From Acidobacteriota bacterium (GTDB lineage: Bacteria > Acidobacteriota > Terriglobia > Acidiferrales > UBA7541), in the NCBI GenBank assembly GCA_013289855.1, contig JABCZD010000017.1, positions 1 through 64,000 of the forward strand: a stretch of 64,000 nucleotides of DNA, given 5' to 3'. A program made the translations under genes and the position numbers. Below the pieces are notes generated by a model. The model was given only the letters and a program-made list of their open reading frames with translations. It was not told the DNA's origin and made no database searches. Shown piece by piece: positions 8,429 through 17,119 of this stretch. Position 1 is the first letter of the stretch. The number at the start of each line of letters is the position of its first letter.

Positions 8429-9082
8429 CTAGAACCTGAAAATAATTCCGCCCACGAAGTTCCCGCGGTCCTGATAGTTAGAAACTTGCGCCGTATAACA
8501 GCCAAAAAATGGATCGCAAAAAGTGCCTCGCGACGAATTCGCGTAAGTCGGCATGAAGCGGGCATCCGCGCGCAAGCCGATATGCGAGGTAAGGAAATAT
8601 TTAACGCCGCCGCCGATGCTGAAGCCGAAGTCGGTACGATCTGGCGCGCCGTTTCCGTTGGATTCATACGTGAACCCGACGCTGCCCGCTACGTACGGAC
8701 GAATGCGGTGGGCCGGACCCAGAAGCATGTACAGTCCGCCGAACTGAAACTGGTTGACGTCCGAGGAAAAGGCTCTGGTGTATGTGGTATTGGGGAATAT
8801 GCGGTCGCTGTAGGAAGTATCGTTGCGGTCATACATGAATTCGGCCTGAAAATTACGCGACAACGAGTAGTCGATAAACCCGCCGTAGCTGGTCGCGCCA
8901 TTGACCTGCAGATTCGTTACTCCAACGCTGTTAAATGTGGGTGTGATGGGAAACGACCCGCTGGTCTCGTAGCCCGCGAACGGCGTTACTTCCCACTTAT
9001 TTTCCCACCACTGCGCGTTCGCAGGTGCTGTTGCCACCAGGCACAGCACACCGGCCACCAGCAGCATGATTGCAGCTCGCAT
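8429..9082 (-). CDS. outer-membrane beta-barrel protein
   Basis: About 217 residues from the ATG at 9082 (GGAGG lies 6 bases before it; an upstream in-frame ATG lacks a ribosome site). The signal peptide MRAAIMLLVAGVLCLVATAPANAQ is obvious. The mature part has alternating hydrophobic strands (FQAEFMYDRNDTSY, RIRPYVAGSVGFTY, HIGLRADARFMPTY) and ends GGIIFRF with a terminal Phe, the usual barrel-assembly signal. It fits the small eight-stranded OmpA/OmpW-type outer-membrane family. Specific function unknown. Two cysteines near the end (FCDPFFGCY) could form a loop disulfide. Confidence 0.8.
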   Translation of the reverse strand: MRAAIMLLVAGVLCLVATAPANAQWWENKWEVTPFAGYETSGSFPITPTFNSVGVTNLQVNGATSYGGFIDYSLSRNFQAEFMYDRNDTSYSDRIFPNTTYTRAFSSDVNQFQFGGLYMLLGPAHRIRPYVAGSVGFTYESNGNGAPDRTDFGFSIGGGVKYFLTSHIGLRADARFMPTYANSSRGTFCDPFFGCYTAQVSNYQDRGNFVGGIIFRF

Positions 9083-9165
9083 AATCCCTCCAGAAGATGT
9101 CAACCCGGAATACGAGCGCAAGTTGCGCGAAACTTGCATGGAAAATCGTTTGACTCAGTAAGGAA

Positions 9166-10029
9166 CTAGTCTTTCTTCGGTGCACCCTCGCCGAGCTTCG
9201 CAGCCGCCGCGGGCGGACGGACTGTCCGGGGGGCCGCAGAGCCCTGAGTTGTGCCCACTTCGTCCGAAATACTACCCGGGTTGTACGGCGTTTCTACCTC
9301 GGGTTTGGCGTCCACGTATTTCACGATCACGGAGATTCTACGATTCGATGGATCCAGCGGATAGTCTGGCTTTCGCAACCGCTGATTTGCGAATCCCCGT
9401 ACCTGCGTTACCTGGTCCGGCCGGACACCGTTAGCTTGCATAAGCCGGCGCGCCGCGTTAGCGCGGTCGGAAGATAATTCCCAATTCGTATACAACGCCC
9501 CGGGTCCGTACGGTTTGGAATCGGTATGACCTTCAATGGCCAACTTGTTCGGCAGCTTTCCCAGTTCCTCGGCCAGCGCACTGATCACGCCCACGCTGTC
9601 GCCGGTGATCTTTGCGCTGCCGCTATCGAAGAATGTTCCGCCGGCGGACTCCAACAGCTCTATACGCAAGCCTTCGCTGGTGATGGTCATAACGATGTGA
9701 CTTTTGAATTTCGAAAAGTTGGATACTTCGCTTATAGCTTTTTCCAGGTCGGCCTTCAGCTGTTCCATGTCTTCTTTTTTTACTGTTATAACCTTGGGCG
9801 GTCCGGCAGCGTCGCTGCCAGGTTTTGTGGATACTCCGGAAGGATCCTTAAAGTATCCACTTACCGCATCCTGTATCGGCTTGCTGGTATTCATCAACCA
9901 GAGCACGATAAATAACGACATCATGGCGGTCACGAAATCCGCATAAGCAACCTTCCACGCGCCACCGTGATGCCCGCCGTGGCTGATCTTTTTTTTGACG
10001 ATGATCGGAGGTGTACGAGAATCCGCCAT
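9166..10029 (-). CDS. motB: flagellar motor stator protein MotB
   Basis: 287 residues. A short basic cytoplasmic N-terminus (VKKKISHGGHHGG) is followed by one membrane helix (about residues 28-46) containing the conserved proton-binding aspartate in AYADFVTAMM (D31). A C-terminal OmpA-like peptidoglycan-binding domain covers roughly residues 120-235 (IEGHTDSKPYG, LSSDRANAARRLM, NRRISVIVKY). It lies 12 bases downstream of motA on the same strand, the classical stator operon. The tail after residue 240 is Pro/Ala-rich. No other flagellar genes are visible here. Confidence 0.9.
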   Translation of the reverse strand: MADSRTPPIIVKKKISHGGHHGGAWKVAYADFVTAMMSLFIVLWLMNTSKPIQDAVSGYFKDPSGVSTKPGSDAAGPPKVITVKKEDMEQLKADLEKAISEVSNFSKFKSHIVMTITSEGLRIELLESAGGTFFDSGSAKITGDSVGVISALAEELGKLPNKLAIEGHTDSKPYGPGALYTNWELSSDRANAARRLMQANGVRPDQVTQVRGFANQRLRKPDYPLDPSNRRISVIVKYVDAKPEVETPYNPGSISDEVGTTQGSAAPRTVRPPAAAAKLGEGAPKKD

Positions 10030-10041
10030 GAATCAGCGTTC

Positions 10042-10953
10042 CTAGGCGGCCGGCGGCGTCGCCGCGGGCGAGGCCGGCGCAGCATCCCCCGCCCCCGCCG
10101 GTGCGCGACCTTTAATGTATTTCTCGGTTTCCTGGAAACTTGGCCGCACGTGTCCCGGGATGCTGCGCCGTCCATATTCCACGGCCAAGGTTGGCGGTGC
10201 GCCTTTCATGAACGCCACAATAATGGCGCGCAATACTTGGTAATAGGAGTGTTGTTCGTCGGCTGTTTTGGTCATGTTGCTGGCCAGTGGTCCGACTAAC
10301 CCGTAACACAGCAAAATTCCGAGAAATGTTCCGACCAGCGCGGCGGCGACTTTGTGTCCGATTTCTTCGGGTGGGCCGCCGAGGGACCCCATGGTGATGA
10401 CCACACCAAGAACCGCGGCGACTATTCCCAGGCCCGGAAGCGCGTCTGCCACCGTGGAGAGCGCCCCGACCATAATCCCTCGCTCATGATGATGCGCGTC
10501 CATATCCAGCTCCATCATCTGGTCCATGTCGAAGGCTTCCACGCCGCCACCCGAGGCCATGCGGATGGTGTCGCAGAGAAAATTAAGTGCGTGATGCTCC
10601 TTCAGAAATTTTGGATACTTGGAAAATACCGGACTCTTGTCTGGGGCATCGCTGTCTGACTCAAGGGCCATCAAACCTTCTTTTCTGGCGCGCCCGAGCA
10701 GCTCAAACATCATTTTCAGCGTTTCCAGATAGGAAGCCTGGTTATACTTTGAGCTTCCAAACGCTCCGGTGATTCCTCCAGCGATTCCTTTCAAAACGTG
10801 TAATGGATTGGCAATCAACAGCGTGCCAAGCGCCGCTCCCCCAATCGTCACCAACTCCGCGGGCTGCAGCAGCACTTTCAGGTTGCCGTGCTCCATCAGG
10901 TAGCCGCCCGCCACCGCGCCAAAAACCACCACAATCCCGATGATTACGAACAT
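10042..10953 (-). CDS. motA: flagellar motor stator protein MotA
   Basis: 303 residues with four predicted membrane helices: residues 3-20 (IIGIVVVFGAVAGGYLM), about 34-52, and the pair around ALPGLGIVAAVLGVVITMG and VAAALVGTFLGILLCYGLV. A large cytoplasmic loop containing SKYNQASYLETLKMMFEL lies between helices 2 and 3. This is the MotA/ExbB architecture; with MotB it forms the proton channel that drives flagellar rotation. The C-terminal 30 residues are Ala/Pro-rich. Starts at the ATG at 10953. Confidence 0.9.
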   Translation of the reverse strand: MFVIIGIVVVFGAVAGGYLMEHGNLKVLLQPAELVTIGGAALGTLLIANPLHVLKGIAGGITGAFGSSKYNQASYLETLKMMFELLGRARKEGLMALESDSDAPDKSPVFSKYPKFLKEHHALNFLCDTIRMASGGGVEAFDMDQMMELDMDAHHHERGIMVGALSTVADALPGLGIVAAVLGVVITMGSLGGPPEEIGHKVAAALVGTFLGILLCYGLVGPLASNMTKTADEQHSYYQVLRAIIVAFMKGAPPTLAVEYGRRSIPGHVRPSFQETEKYIKGRAPAGAGDAAPASPAATPPAA

Positions 10954-11027
10954 GTCCGCTCGCCTTCGCGAAGGCTCTTAAACAAGCTGTCGATCAAGCT
11001 GCAGGTAAATGCATGCATGCGAAAGTT

Positions 11028-11942
11028 CTACTCGCTTTCCAAAATCACGCGGTCACCGCCTCCGGTGCGGCATTCCTGCATGCCAGTCTCGGCCCGGCGA
11101 ATCACTTCTTCGTCGGTGTCGCCGTTGCGGACTTCCGTGCCTCCGATGGACAGGGTGATGGGTAACAGGTCGCCCCACCACTCGATCTTCGCGCCAGCCA
11201 CCATCCGGCGGACGCGCTCTGCCGTCTTGCCCGCTTCCGCGCTGGTACATTCCTGCAAGATGGCCAGAAACTCGTTCTCTTGCCACCGCCCGATGGAGTC
11301 GGTCGGGCGCAGCGAATGTTCCAGCGTCTGGCCCACAATGCGCAACAGCGAGGCTACCGCCCCGGGACCATGTCTTGTCTTGATGGTTTCTAGTTGATCG
11401 AGCGCCACGCACAGCACTGCGAACGGCACGGGATGTTCCGAAAACGTGCCCAGCATTTCCCTTAGGTGCGACTGCATCATCGCGTGATTCAGCACTCCCG
11501 AGGCGCGATCCAGACAACCATATGCCGCTAACTTGCCTTGCCTCCGTTCCCAGTCAGAGACCGCGATATTTTCCTCGAAGGTTTCGACCGCGCCGATGAT
11601 GACGCCCCGGTCGTCCCGCAGGGGCGTGACCTGCAATCGCGCGGGCACGCGGTGCCCCGAACGGTGCCGGAGCGATGTTTCTAACGTTACGCTTTTTCCG
11701 TCGCGCAGCGCGGTTACCGCGGGCGCTGCCTCGCCGGACAACTCCTTATTCTCCACATCCATGCAACCCAGAAATCCTTCGCGTACCGAGCGTCCCAGGG
11801 CGTCCTGCCGCAAATAGCCCGTGAGCCGTTCGGCATGGCGATTCCAAAGCACGATTTTGCCCAAGGGGTCCACCAGCGAAACCCCAACCGTCAAGGTATC
11901 GATCACTGCCAACAGCACTTCCGGGCTGTCCATCCCGGGCAT
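11028..11942 (-). CDS. PAS-GGDEF protein with degenerate cyclase signature
   Basis: About 304 residues. A PAS domain (LAVIDTLTVGVSLVDPLGK, HRSGHRVPARLQVTPLRD, about residues 5-125) is followed by a GGDEF-type fold (GRASGVLN-like start, VLCVALDQLETIKTRHG, LLPITLSIGGT). The signature position reads GRWQENEFLAIL, so GGDEF/GGEEF is replaced by QENEF; the two glycines that position GTP are absent and diguanylate cyclase activity is doubtful. Start at 11942, with CGAGG just upstream. It lies near motAB on the same strand, so a role in motility control by c-di-GMP sensing is possible but unproven. Confidence 0.75.
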   Translation of the reverse strand: MPGMDSPEVLLAVIDTLTVGVSLVDPLGKIVLWNRHAERLTGYLRQDALGRSVREGFLGCMDVENKELSGEAAPAVTALRDGKSVTLETSLRHRSGHRVPARLQVTPLRDDRGVIIGAVETFEENIAVSDWERRQGKLAAYGCLDRASGVLNHAMMQSHLREMLGTFSEHPVPFAVLCVALDQLETIKTRHGPGAVASLLRIVGQTLEHSLRPTDSIGRWQENEFLAILQECTSAEAGKTAERVRRMVAGAKIEWWGDLLPITLSIGGTEVRNGDTDEEVIRRAETGMQECRTGGGDRVILESE

Positions 11943-12296
11943 CCGCACCTCGAGCCAAGCGTCGGGTTCTCACTCGCATCTTTCCTTCCAATGTGTGTTC
12001 GTTAGAGCCGGCAAAAGATCGCCGCAAGTCGCGCCAAATCGCCACGCAAGGTCACTACCGGCACAATACGGACGAACTGCAGTTCCATTCTGGGAATTGC
12101 GGTTTACCGTTGTGGTTCCATTGTTGGGGGTTTATTCCTCACGGGAGCGTTTCGCGTTGTCCCAGCTCGGTGCAAAGCGCAGGTGTGGCTACTGAGAACC
12201 AGCCCTACTCGCCTTGAATGAATCGTAACGTTTATAGGTATTTCGCGGGAACGGCGTCGATGAAGGTTGCGTCCACGGTATCGACAGCGAATCAGG
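11943..12296. other. intergenic, no gene seen
   Basis: Between the PAS-GGDEF gene start and the pseudopilin stop I see no convincing coding potential, RNA gene or repeat. It should hold the promoter of the PAS-GGDEF gene, but no clear -35/-10 pair stands out. Confidence 0.4.
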
Positions 12297-12791
12297 CTAC
12301 CAGTCTTTGTACATTGTTCCGTCAAGCGCCGTACCCGGCGATTTCGAATACACATCGAAGACGTTACTGCCATCCCAGGAGTCGGAGTCTGGATCGTCCT
12401 GCACCGAGCGCAGGCCCCAATCCGCCTGGCCAGTCATGGGATCGATGGGAATGCGCCGCAGAAATCGCACCTTTTGCGTATCGCTGGCGCCCAGATTAAC
12501 GCCTTTCACCAAGGTCTCCAGGTCCGGCGGATACCCTTCGCTTCCCACTTTTACCTGGATGAGGTTTTTGTCCGAATAATCCTTATAGCGATCGATGGCG
12601 TTCTTCATCTCACGCAGGTCTCGGCGCAACTCCCGTTCCTTGGGCCGAATCATCAGGAATCGGATGGTGGGCAGGGCCGCGGTCGAAAGAATCATGAGTA
12701 TGCCTGTGGCAATGATCAGTTCAAGCAGCGTCATACCCGCTTGTAGAGACCTGTTTCGCGTACGCGTGCTCTTTCTGGCTAAGCCTTGCAT
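12297..12791 (-). CDS. gspG: type II secretion pseudopilin GspG-like
   Basis: About 164 residues. A basic leader ends in a prepilin peptidase site (LQAG before MTLLELIIATG, cut after G19), with Glu at +5 of the mature protein and a hydrophobic helix. The globular part contains YPPDLETLVKGV, RFLRRIPIDPMTGQADWGLR and VFDVYSKSPGTALDGTMYKDW, which match the major pseudopilin GspG, including the calcium-loop region. The ATG at 12791 is used; an upstream TTG is possible. It is not next to other secretion genes in this window. A stand-alone GspG-like pilin of Acidobacteriota is the alternative. Confidence 0.8.
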   Translation of the reverse strand: MQGLARKSTRTRNRSLQAGMTLLELIIATGILMILSTAALPTIRFLMIRPKERELRRDLREMKNAIDRYKDYSDKNLIQVKVGSEGYPPDLETLVKGVNLGASDTQKVRFLRRIPIDPMTGQADWGLRSVQDDPDSDSWDGSNVFDVYSKSPGTALDGTMYKDW

Positions 12792-12811
12792 GTTCAAATT
12801 ATCTCAGCATC

Positions 12812-13045
12812 TCACCAATATCGTAAACTCATCGACAGCCTAATCGTCAACACCGGCTCCGCTCTGACGACGCGGAGCGTGTGGTAATTCTGATTGTTAA
12901 ATGCATTCGGTAGGTTGCCCGCCCCGGTACATTGCGCTGCTGGCTCAAAAGCGTCAAATGAGTTACTTTTGCTGCATCCTTCTTCCCGCGTCGGTCTGTT
13001 TCTGAATGCACCGCCGCCCAAAACCATCATTATAGCCATCGACAA
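12812..13045 (-). pseudogene. possible C-terminal remnant of an outer-membrane barrel protein
   Basis: A reading frame of up to about 75 residues ends 20 bases before the pseudopilin start. Its last part (NAFNNQNYHTLRVVRAEPVLTIRLSMSLRYW) alternates like terminal beta-strands and ends in an aromatic residue, as outer-membrane receptors do. No signal peptide or plug region precedes it. It may be a decayed fragment, or chance. I do not recognise a family. Confidence 0.25.
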
Positions 13046-13071
13046 CGTGCCGAAGGAAAAGAGGCGAGTTA

Positions 13072-13611
13072 ATGATTGATGATACGTCTCAGAAGGTCAG
13101 CTTCAAGCAGAGAGCCATCCACGAATTTGAGGACATGGGCGTAATTTTCTTGTATTTGGCTTTTTTCTTCTGCGCCATATCGACCTACAGCATGCTGCTA
13201 CTCAACAAGTTCGAGATCTCGTACTTCACCTATGGCGCGGCGTTGATCAACGCCCTGGTGATCGCCAAGGTGATTCTCATCGGCGAGTACGCACGAATTG
13301 GCAGGAAGCACGAAGCTAAGCCGTTGCTTTATTCAGCTATCTATAAAGCATTCGTGTTTGGTTTGCTGGTCTTCGCTTTTCATCTGATCGAGGAGGCTAT
13401 CAAAGAAGTTGTGCATGGACACAGAGTTGCCGCAGCGTTCCGCGAGATGCGCATCGATGACCTGCTGGCACGCACCGTGATCGTATTTTGCACTTTCATT
13501 CCACTGTTTGCGTTCAGGGAATTGCAACGAGTGCTTGGCGAGGACAAATTTCGAACGCTGCTTTTCCGGACGAACGACGGTCCAAAGCCCGATTTATCGT
13601 GTAGAAGCTGA
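13072..13611 (+). CDS. hypothetical integral membrane protein
   Basis: 179 residues with four predicted membrane segments: about 25-44 (VIFLYLAFFFCAISTYSMLL), 52-72 (FTYGAALINALVIAKVILIG), 91-110 (AFVFGLLVFAFHLIEEAI), and 137-158 (LARTVIVFCTFIPLFAFREL). Short charged loops connect them (GRKHEAK). No catalytic motif is apparent. The charged pair HLIEE at the end of the third helix is conspicuous. Isolated plus-strand gene with convergent downstream neighbour. Function unknown. Confidence 0.7.
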   Translation: MIDDTSQKVSFKQRAIHEFEDMGVIFLYLAFFFCAISTYSMLLLNKFEISYFTYGAALINALVIAKVILIGEYARIGRKHEAKPLLYSAIYKAFVFGLLVFAFHLIEEAIKEVVHGHRVAAAFREMRIDDLLARTVIVFCTFIPLFAFRELQRVLGEDKFRTLLFRTNDGPKPDLSCRS

Positions 13612-13681
13612 ACGCGGCTGTGATTCTTGCGGCGTAGAACTCTCGCCGGATTGCTCTTAACCCACGTTCGTCAACAATTGT

Positions 13682-13736
13682 GGCGGACACGGTACATAGA
13701 CTCCGCGACTAAGGATTCTATGCGGCCGTGTCCGCC
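13682..13736. repeat. long imperfect hairpin between convergent genes
   Basis: GGCGGACACGG (13682-13692) pairs with CCGTGTCCGCC (13726-13736), and inside it CATAGA (13695-13700) pairs with TCTATG (13717-13722). The result is a 17-bp stem with one small internal loop. There is no T run on either side. It may be a REP/MITE-like element or a structured 3' end for the convergent genes around it. Confidence 0.5.
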
Positions 13737-13767
13737 GCCGCGCCAGACGACTATGGTCGCCTAGCTA

Positions 13768-14349
13768 TTATTGCTTGAGAGCCACCGGCGGCCCGCTTGT
13801 ACGCTTCGCATGAAGGTCGACGTCGACCTCGACGCGGTCCGCGATCGTGACGAACGGAATACCCTTGTTCATCCCGTAGTCCTTGCGGTCGAAGGCCATG
13901 GTCCCCTTAACATCTCCTTGCCCGGTCCCCGCGCCGGTAACTGTTAGCGTCAGCGTCTCAGGTTTGGTCACTCCGCGTATCGTAAAATCGCCCTGCAGGT
14001 CGAAGGTATTGGGACCCGTTTGAACAATCTTCTTTGACACGAACGTGATCAGAGGATCCTGCTTGGAGTCGAAGAAGTCTTTGCTCTTCAGCTTGCCGTC
14101 CTTCATGCCGCTTCCGGTATTCACGCTGTCTGACTGGATCTTGATGGTCAAGACACCTGTCGATATATCGGGGGACGTAAACACCAGAGTGGCGTCCCAT
14201 TTATCGAAGGTACCCTCAATAGCTACCGACGCCTTTACGAAGAACTTTACGGTACTCTCTCCTGGCGTAATTGCGAACACAGGAGCCTGTGCTCGAGTCA
14301 CTGCTGGGAGCGCGGCGGCTACTAACAGACAAAGAACGGCTAATCGCAT
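13768..14349 (-). CDS. YceI-family periplasmic protein
   Basis: 193 residues from the ATG at 14349 (GGAGG 8 bases before it). The signal peptide MRLAVLCLLVAAALPAVTRAQ is followed by the YceI lipocalin-like barrel: TPGESTVKFFVKASVAIEGTF, SDSVNTGSGMKDGKLKSKDFFD, DPLITFVSKKI, GDFTIRGVTKPETLTLTV. The family binds polyprenoid or amphiphilic ligands in the periplasm. A copy of the CTGTCA-type dyad (14427-14442) lies 78 bases upstream, so it may belong to the proposed Crp/Fnr-type regulon. Confidence 0.9.
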   Translation of the reverse strand: MRLAVLCLLVAAALPAVTRAQAPVFAITPGESTVKFFVKASVAIEGTFDKWDATLVFTSPDISTGVLTIKIQSDSVNTGSGMKDGKLKSKDFFDSKQDPLITFVSKKIVQTGPNTFDLQGDFTIRGVTKPETLTLTVTGAGTGQGDVKGTMAFDRKDYGMNKGIPFVTIADRVEVDVDLHAKRTSGPPVALKQ

Positions 14350-14426
14350 GGAATCCCTCCTTGTGCAGAATCGTAATTTCATGGCTTTGCGTACCAGAGC
14401 CTGTCACCTCGCGGTGCCACATCCTA

Positions 14427-14442
14427 CTGTCAAAAGTAACAG
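14427..14442. promoter_or_regulatory. CTGTCA-N4-TGACAG-type dyad, site 1
   Basis: CTGTCAAAAGTAACAG; half sites TGTCA/TAACA spaced by four bases, one mismatch from the dyad. It lies 78 bases upstream of the YceI start. Confidence 0.55.
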
Positions 14443-14538
14443 GCAGGGCCTTTGGTCAAAATCCGCTAAAGAGAATTCAAACTTGTTAGAACGAATCAGT
14501 TAGACAAGGCTGCGAAGAACACGACTCCTGCAACTTGC

Positions 14539-15177
14539 TCAGGCCACGACGATGTGGTTCTTGATCGCAAATTGGATCAGTTCGGCCGTAGACTTGAGCG
14601 CTAACTCCTCCATCGTCCGGTACTTGTGGAAAGCAACGGTCCGCGGCGTGACGTGCAGAACGTCAGCCACCTCTTTCATGGACTTTCCTTCGGCCAAGAG
14701 CTGCACGATCTCTCGCTGGCGTGGCGTCAGCGATTTGGGCCGCTGCCTGCCTCGCGGATCGCGGATGAAGCTCTTTTCCATCCCCCGGGAAATGTGCGGT
14801 GTGATATAGGTCCTGCCTCGGAGAGCCTCCTGAACTGCGTGGAGCAGTTCCGAAGAAGCCGACGTCTTCAGCAAATATCCGGACGCTCCCGCGCGCATCG
14901 CCTCGATGGCCAGATCAGGATCCTCGTGCATGGTCAGGAAGATAAGTTTGGCTGCCGGCACTTTGCTCTTGAGTTGCCGCGCGGCTTCGAGCCCGTTCAG
15001 AAGCGGCATGCCGATATCGAGCAATATCAAATCTGGTTTGAGGGACGCGGCAGCCTCTAATAGGGCTCGCCCGTCGGATACCGTCGCCACAATCTCAAAG
15101 TGTGGCTCCAAAAGTTTGCGAAAAGCCTCGACCAGAATCTTGTGATCATCGGCCAAGATTGCTCTTGGAAGCTTCAT
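14539..15177 (-). CDS. NarL/LuxR-family response regulator
   Basis: 212 residues from the ATG at 15177 (GGAGG 7 bases upstream; longer upstream frames lack similarity). A receiver domain covers residues 4-120, with acidic pair D10-D11, phosphoacceptor D54 (LILLDIGMPLLNG), T82 and K104 (GYLLK). The LuxR-type helix-turn-helix at about residues 145-210 begins LTPRQREIVQLLAEGKSMKEVADVLHV. It closely resembles the regulator at 30820, so the two are paralogs. NarL-type regulators usually pair with HisKA_3 kinases; the only one in this window is at 42176. Confidence 0.9.
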   Translation of the reverse strand: MKLPRAILADDHKILVEAFRKLLEPHFEIVATVSDGRALLEAAASLKPDLILLDIGMPLLNGLEAARQLKSKVPAAKLIFLTMHEDPDLAIEAMRAGASGYLLKTSASSELLHAVQEALRGRTYITPHISRGMEKSFIRDPRGRQRPKSLTPRQREIVQLLAEGKSMKEVADVLHVTPRTVAFHKYRTMEELALKSTAELIQFAIKNHIVVA

Positions 15178-15691
15178 TGGCCCTCCGGCCTGGCTGAGAA
15201 ATCTGTGCTTGCGGCGGTTCAATTCACAGGAGCCCCCCCTTGACAGGTTCCTGGCCGCCCGGTGCCTTTTGAGGATGTTAAGTAATTCACAGCACCCTGT
15301 GGAATGGCGCATTTTGTTACCACGCGAGGTCCATAAGGACTCGAAATTCGACACTAGCAATGGCTAGCTATTCCACACGAGGTGCAACTACAGTGGGCAA
15401 ATGGTACCCCGCATACGGAACCTATTCAAGTTAAAAAGGGTTGATGTTACAGGGCAGGGTCTCCCGGACTCCAGAACTCGCTCCGATTGTTGGGCCTGTA
15501 GACCTCTAGGTTGGCGAATCGCCGAAGATATTGCACTGTCATTTCTGCCAGTGTGCTCGCGTGGGTGAAACTGATAATCACAGGGGGCGCAGCGGTTTTC
15601 CAAGCTTTAAGGGTTTGCCCAAACTGGCGAATCGCGGATATTTGAGACCTCCTGAACCTCCGGGAGGCGGTGTTCTTAGGGAGATTCGTCT
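15178..15691. other. 514-base intergenic region between divergent regulators
   Basis: Lies between the NarL-type regulator and the Crp/Fnr-type gene and should contain both promoters. It holds dyad site 2 (15536-15551), and a short CCTCCGGGAGG palindrome lies just before the Crp/Fnr start. The partial copies GGCGAATCGC at about 15513 and 15628 form a short direct repeat. No coding potential was recognised. Confidence 0.5.
15536..15551. promoter_or_regulatory. CTGTCA-type dyad, site 2 (autoregulatory candidate)
   Basis: CTGTCATTTCTGCCAG, extended to CACTG...CAGTG on both sides; one mismatch from a perfect dyad. It ends 140 bases before the Crp/Fnr-type gene, so the regulator may control itself. 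Confidence 0.6.
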
Positions 15692-16384
15692 ATGCCCGCC
15701 ACGGGAATTGCCGCCCTACCTGCGGGCCTCAAGTCGCGTTTGTTTGATGGAATGGCGCCGCGAGATCTCAATATAATTCGCGCGGCAGCCACCGAACGGC
15801 GGCTCCTCGCCAATTCCGTAATCTCCAACCAAGGAAGCCCCGCGGAACATTTGTTCCTTTTGACCAACGGCCGCGCGCGATATTTTTTCGTCACCGAAGA
15901 GGGCCAGAAAACTCTTCTGCTCTGGCTTTCGCAGGGAGAAATCATCGGCGGCGCAGCATTTTTATCTAAAGCGTCCAACTATTTTCTGAGTGCGGAGACC
16001 GTGAAAGACAGCTCGCTCTTGGTATGGGACCGTGCCACGCTCCGGAGCCTGGTCGCACAGTATCCAAGGTTGCTGGAGAATGCGTTACTGATGGCGTCTG
16101 ACTATTTGGTTTGGTATGTCGCCGATCATGTTGCTCTGACTTGTCATAGCGCCCGCCAAAGACTCGCTCAGGTTTTGATTCGTCTTGCCGGAGTCATCGG
16201 CCAAAAAGTTCCAGGCGGTGTTGAATTTGACGCAACCAATGAAGAATTGGCTAGCGCGGCGAATATCACCCCTTTCACCGCGAGCCGTCTGATAAGCGAG
16301 TGGCAAGTGAACCGCGCGATTGTAAAGCGGCGCGGCAAGATCCTTCTCCGGTCTCCCGAGCGCTTGTTCCTGAGAGTAGTTTGA
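15692..16384 (+). CDS. Crp/Fnr-family transcriptional regulator
   Basis: 230 residues. The cyclic-nucleotide-binding-type beta roll covers about residues 10-130 (VISNQGSPAEHLFLLTNGRA, FFVTEEGQKTLLLWLSQGEIIGG). A dimerisation helix follows, then a winged helix-turn-helix (FDATNEELASAANITPFTASRLISEWQ, about residues 177-203). The recognition helix has the Ser-Arg pair of Fnr-type proteins (FTASR), but Phe where Fnr has Glu. There is no N-terminal Cys cluster, so no Fnr-type Fe-S sensor. GGGAG lies 8 bases before the ATG. It is the natural candidate for binding the TGTCA-N4-TGACA dyads of this region, one of which lies upstream of it. The ligand is unknown. Confidence 0.9.
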   Translation: MPATGIAALPAGLKSRLFDGMAPRDLNIIRAAATERRLLANSVISNQGSPAEHLFLLTNGRARYFFVTEEGQKTLLLWLSQGEIIGGAAFLSKASNYFLSAETVKDSSLLVWDRATLRSLVAQYPRLLENALLMASDYLVWYVADHVALTCHSARQRLAQVLIRLAGVIGQKVPGGVEFDATNEELASAANITPFTASRLISEWQVNRAIVKRRGKILLRSPERLFLRVV

Positions 16385-16568
16385 TTCCTCGTTACAAATC
16401 CCCCTGGCGCTAGTGCTTTTCCTGATTGCTCTCGCGCAATTTTGTAGTTGCCTCTGAGCAACGACGCCACCAAATGGAGCGTGCGATTCTTCCGAAATGT
16501 GCAATCAGTTCGGAACAGGCACGAATATGTCGAGGATCGCAAATGTTGAAACAACCGGGGAACGGCAG

Positions 16569-17030
16569 ATGTCTTTAGTCCGTGTTCTTATTGCTGACGA
16601 TTTTGATCTTTGGAAAGGCTTTGTTATTGCCCGCTTGCAGGAACGACGCGATTTGCAAATCGTTGGTTTCGCGTCGGATGGAGTACAAGCGGTCCAGAAA
16701 GCGGAAGAGCTGCAACCGGATTTGATTTTGCTGGATATGATGCTGCCAAAACTGAACGGAATCGAAGCGGCTCGACAAATTCGCAAGGTGGCCCCACAGG
16801 CAAAGATCCTTTTCGTCAGTTCGGAATCCGACCTGGAGTTGGTTCGACTAGCCCTTCGAGTTGGAGGGGGCTCCGGGTATGTATCAAAGATGGAGGCCGC
16901 GGCAGGGCTACTGGCTGGCGTAGAAGCGGTGCTTCGCGGCGAACGGTTTGTCAGTCCCGGATTGGCCCGCCGCAATGACCTGATGGGTGCACAGGATTCA
17001 GACCCGGAAGACGAAGAGACGGCTACTTGA
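16569..17030 (+). CDS. receiver-only response regulator
   Basis: 153 residues. A CheY-like receiver has acidic pair D10-D11 and phosphoacceptor D56 (LILLDMMLPKLNG), Ser at the usual Thr switch position (LFVSSES), and K in GYVSK. After residue 125 there is only a short acidic tail (DSDPEDEETAT), with no DNA-binding output domain. The start at 16569 has GGGGAA upstream; an ATG at 16527 is also possible. Such proteins act by phosphotransfer or protein interaction. It is similar to the receiver at 46112. Confidence 0.8.
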   Translation: MSLVRVLIADDFDLWKGFVIARLQERRDLQIVGFASDGVQAVQKAEELQPDLILLDMMLPKLNGIEAARQIRKVAPQAKILFVSSESDLELVRLALRVGGGSGYVSKMEAAAGLLAGVEAVLRGERFVSPGLARRNDLMGAQDSDPEDEETAT

Positions 17031-17119
17031 GATGCGCTGCGGCGTATCCGGTCATCGATGAATCGCTCGAGGCGTTTGAGATTCTGTACCTCCACTCTTG
17101 TAGCTCAACCCCCGGTAGC

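Noticed and set aside
13682..13736. Hairpin as a rho-independent terminator
   Set aside because: No T run on either strand; kept only as a structured repeat.
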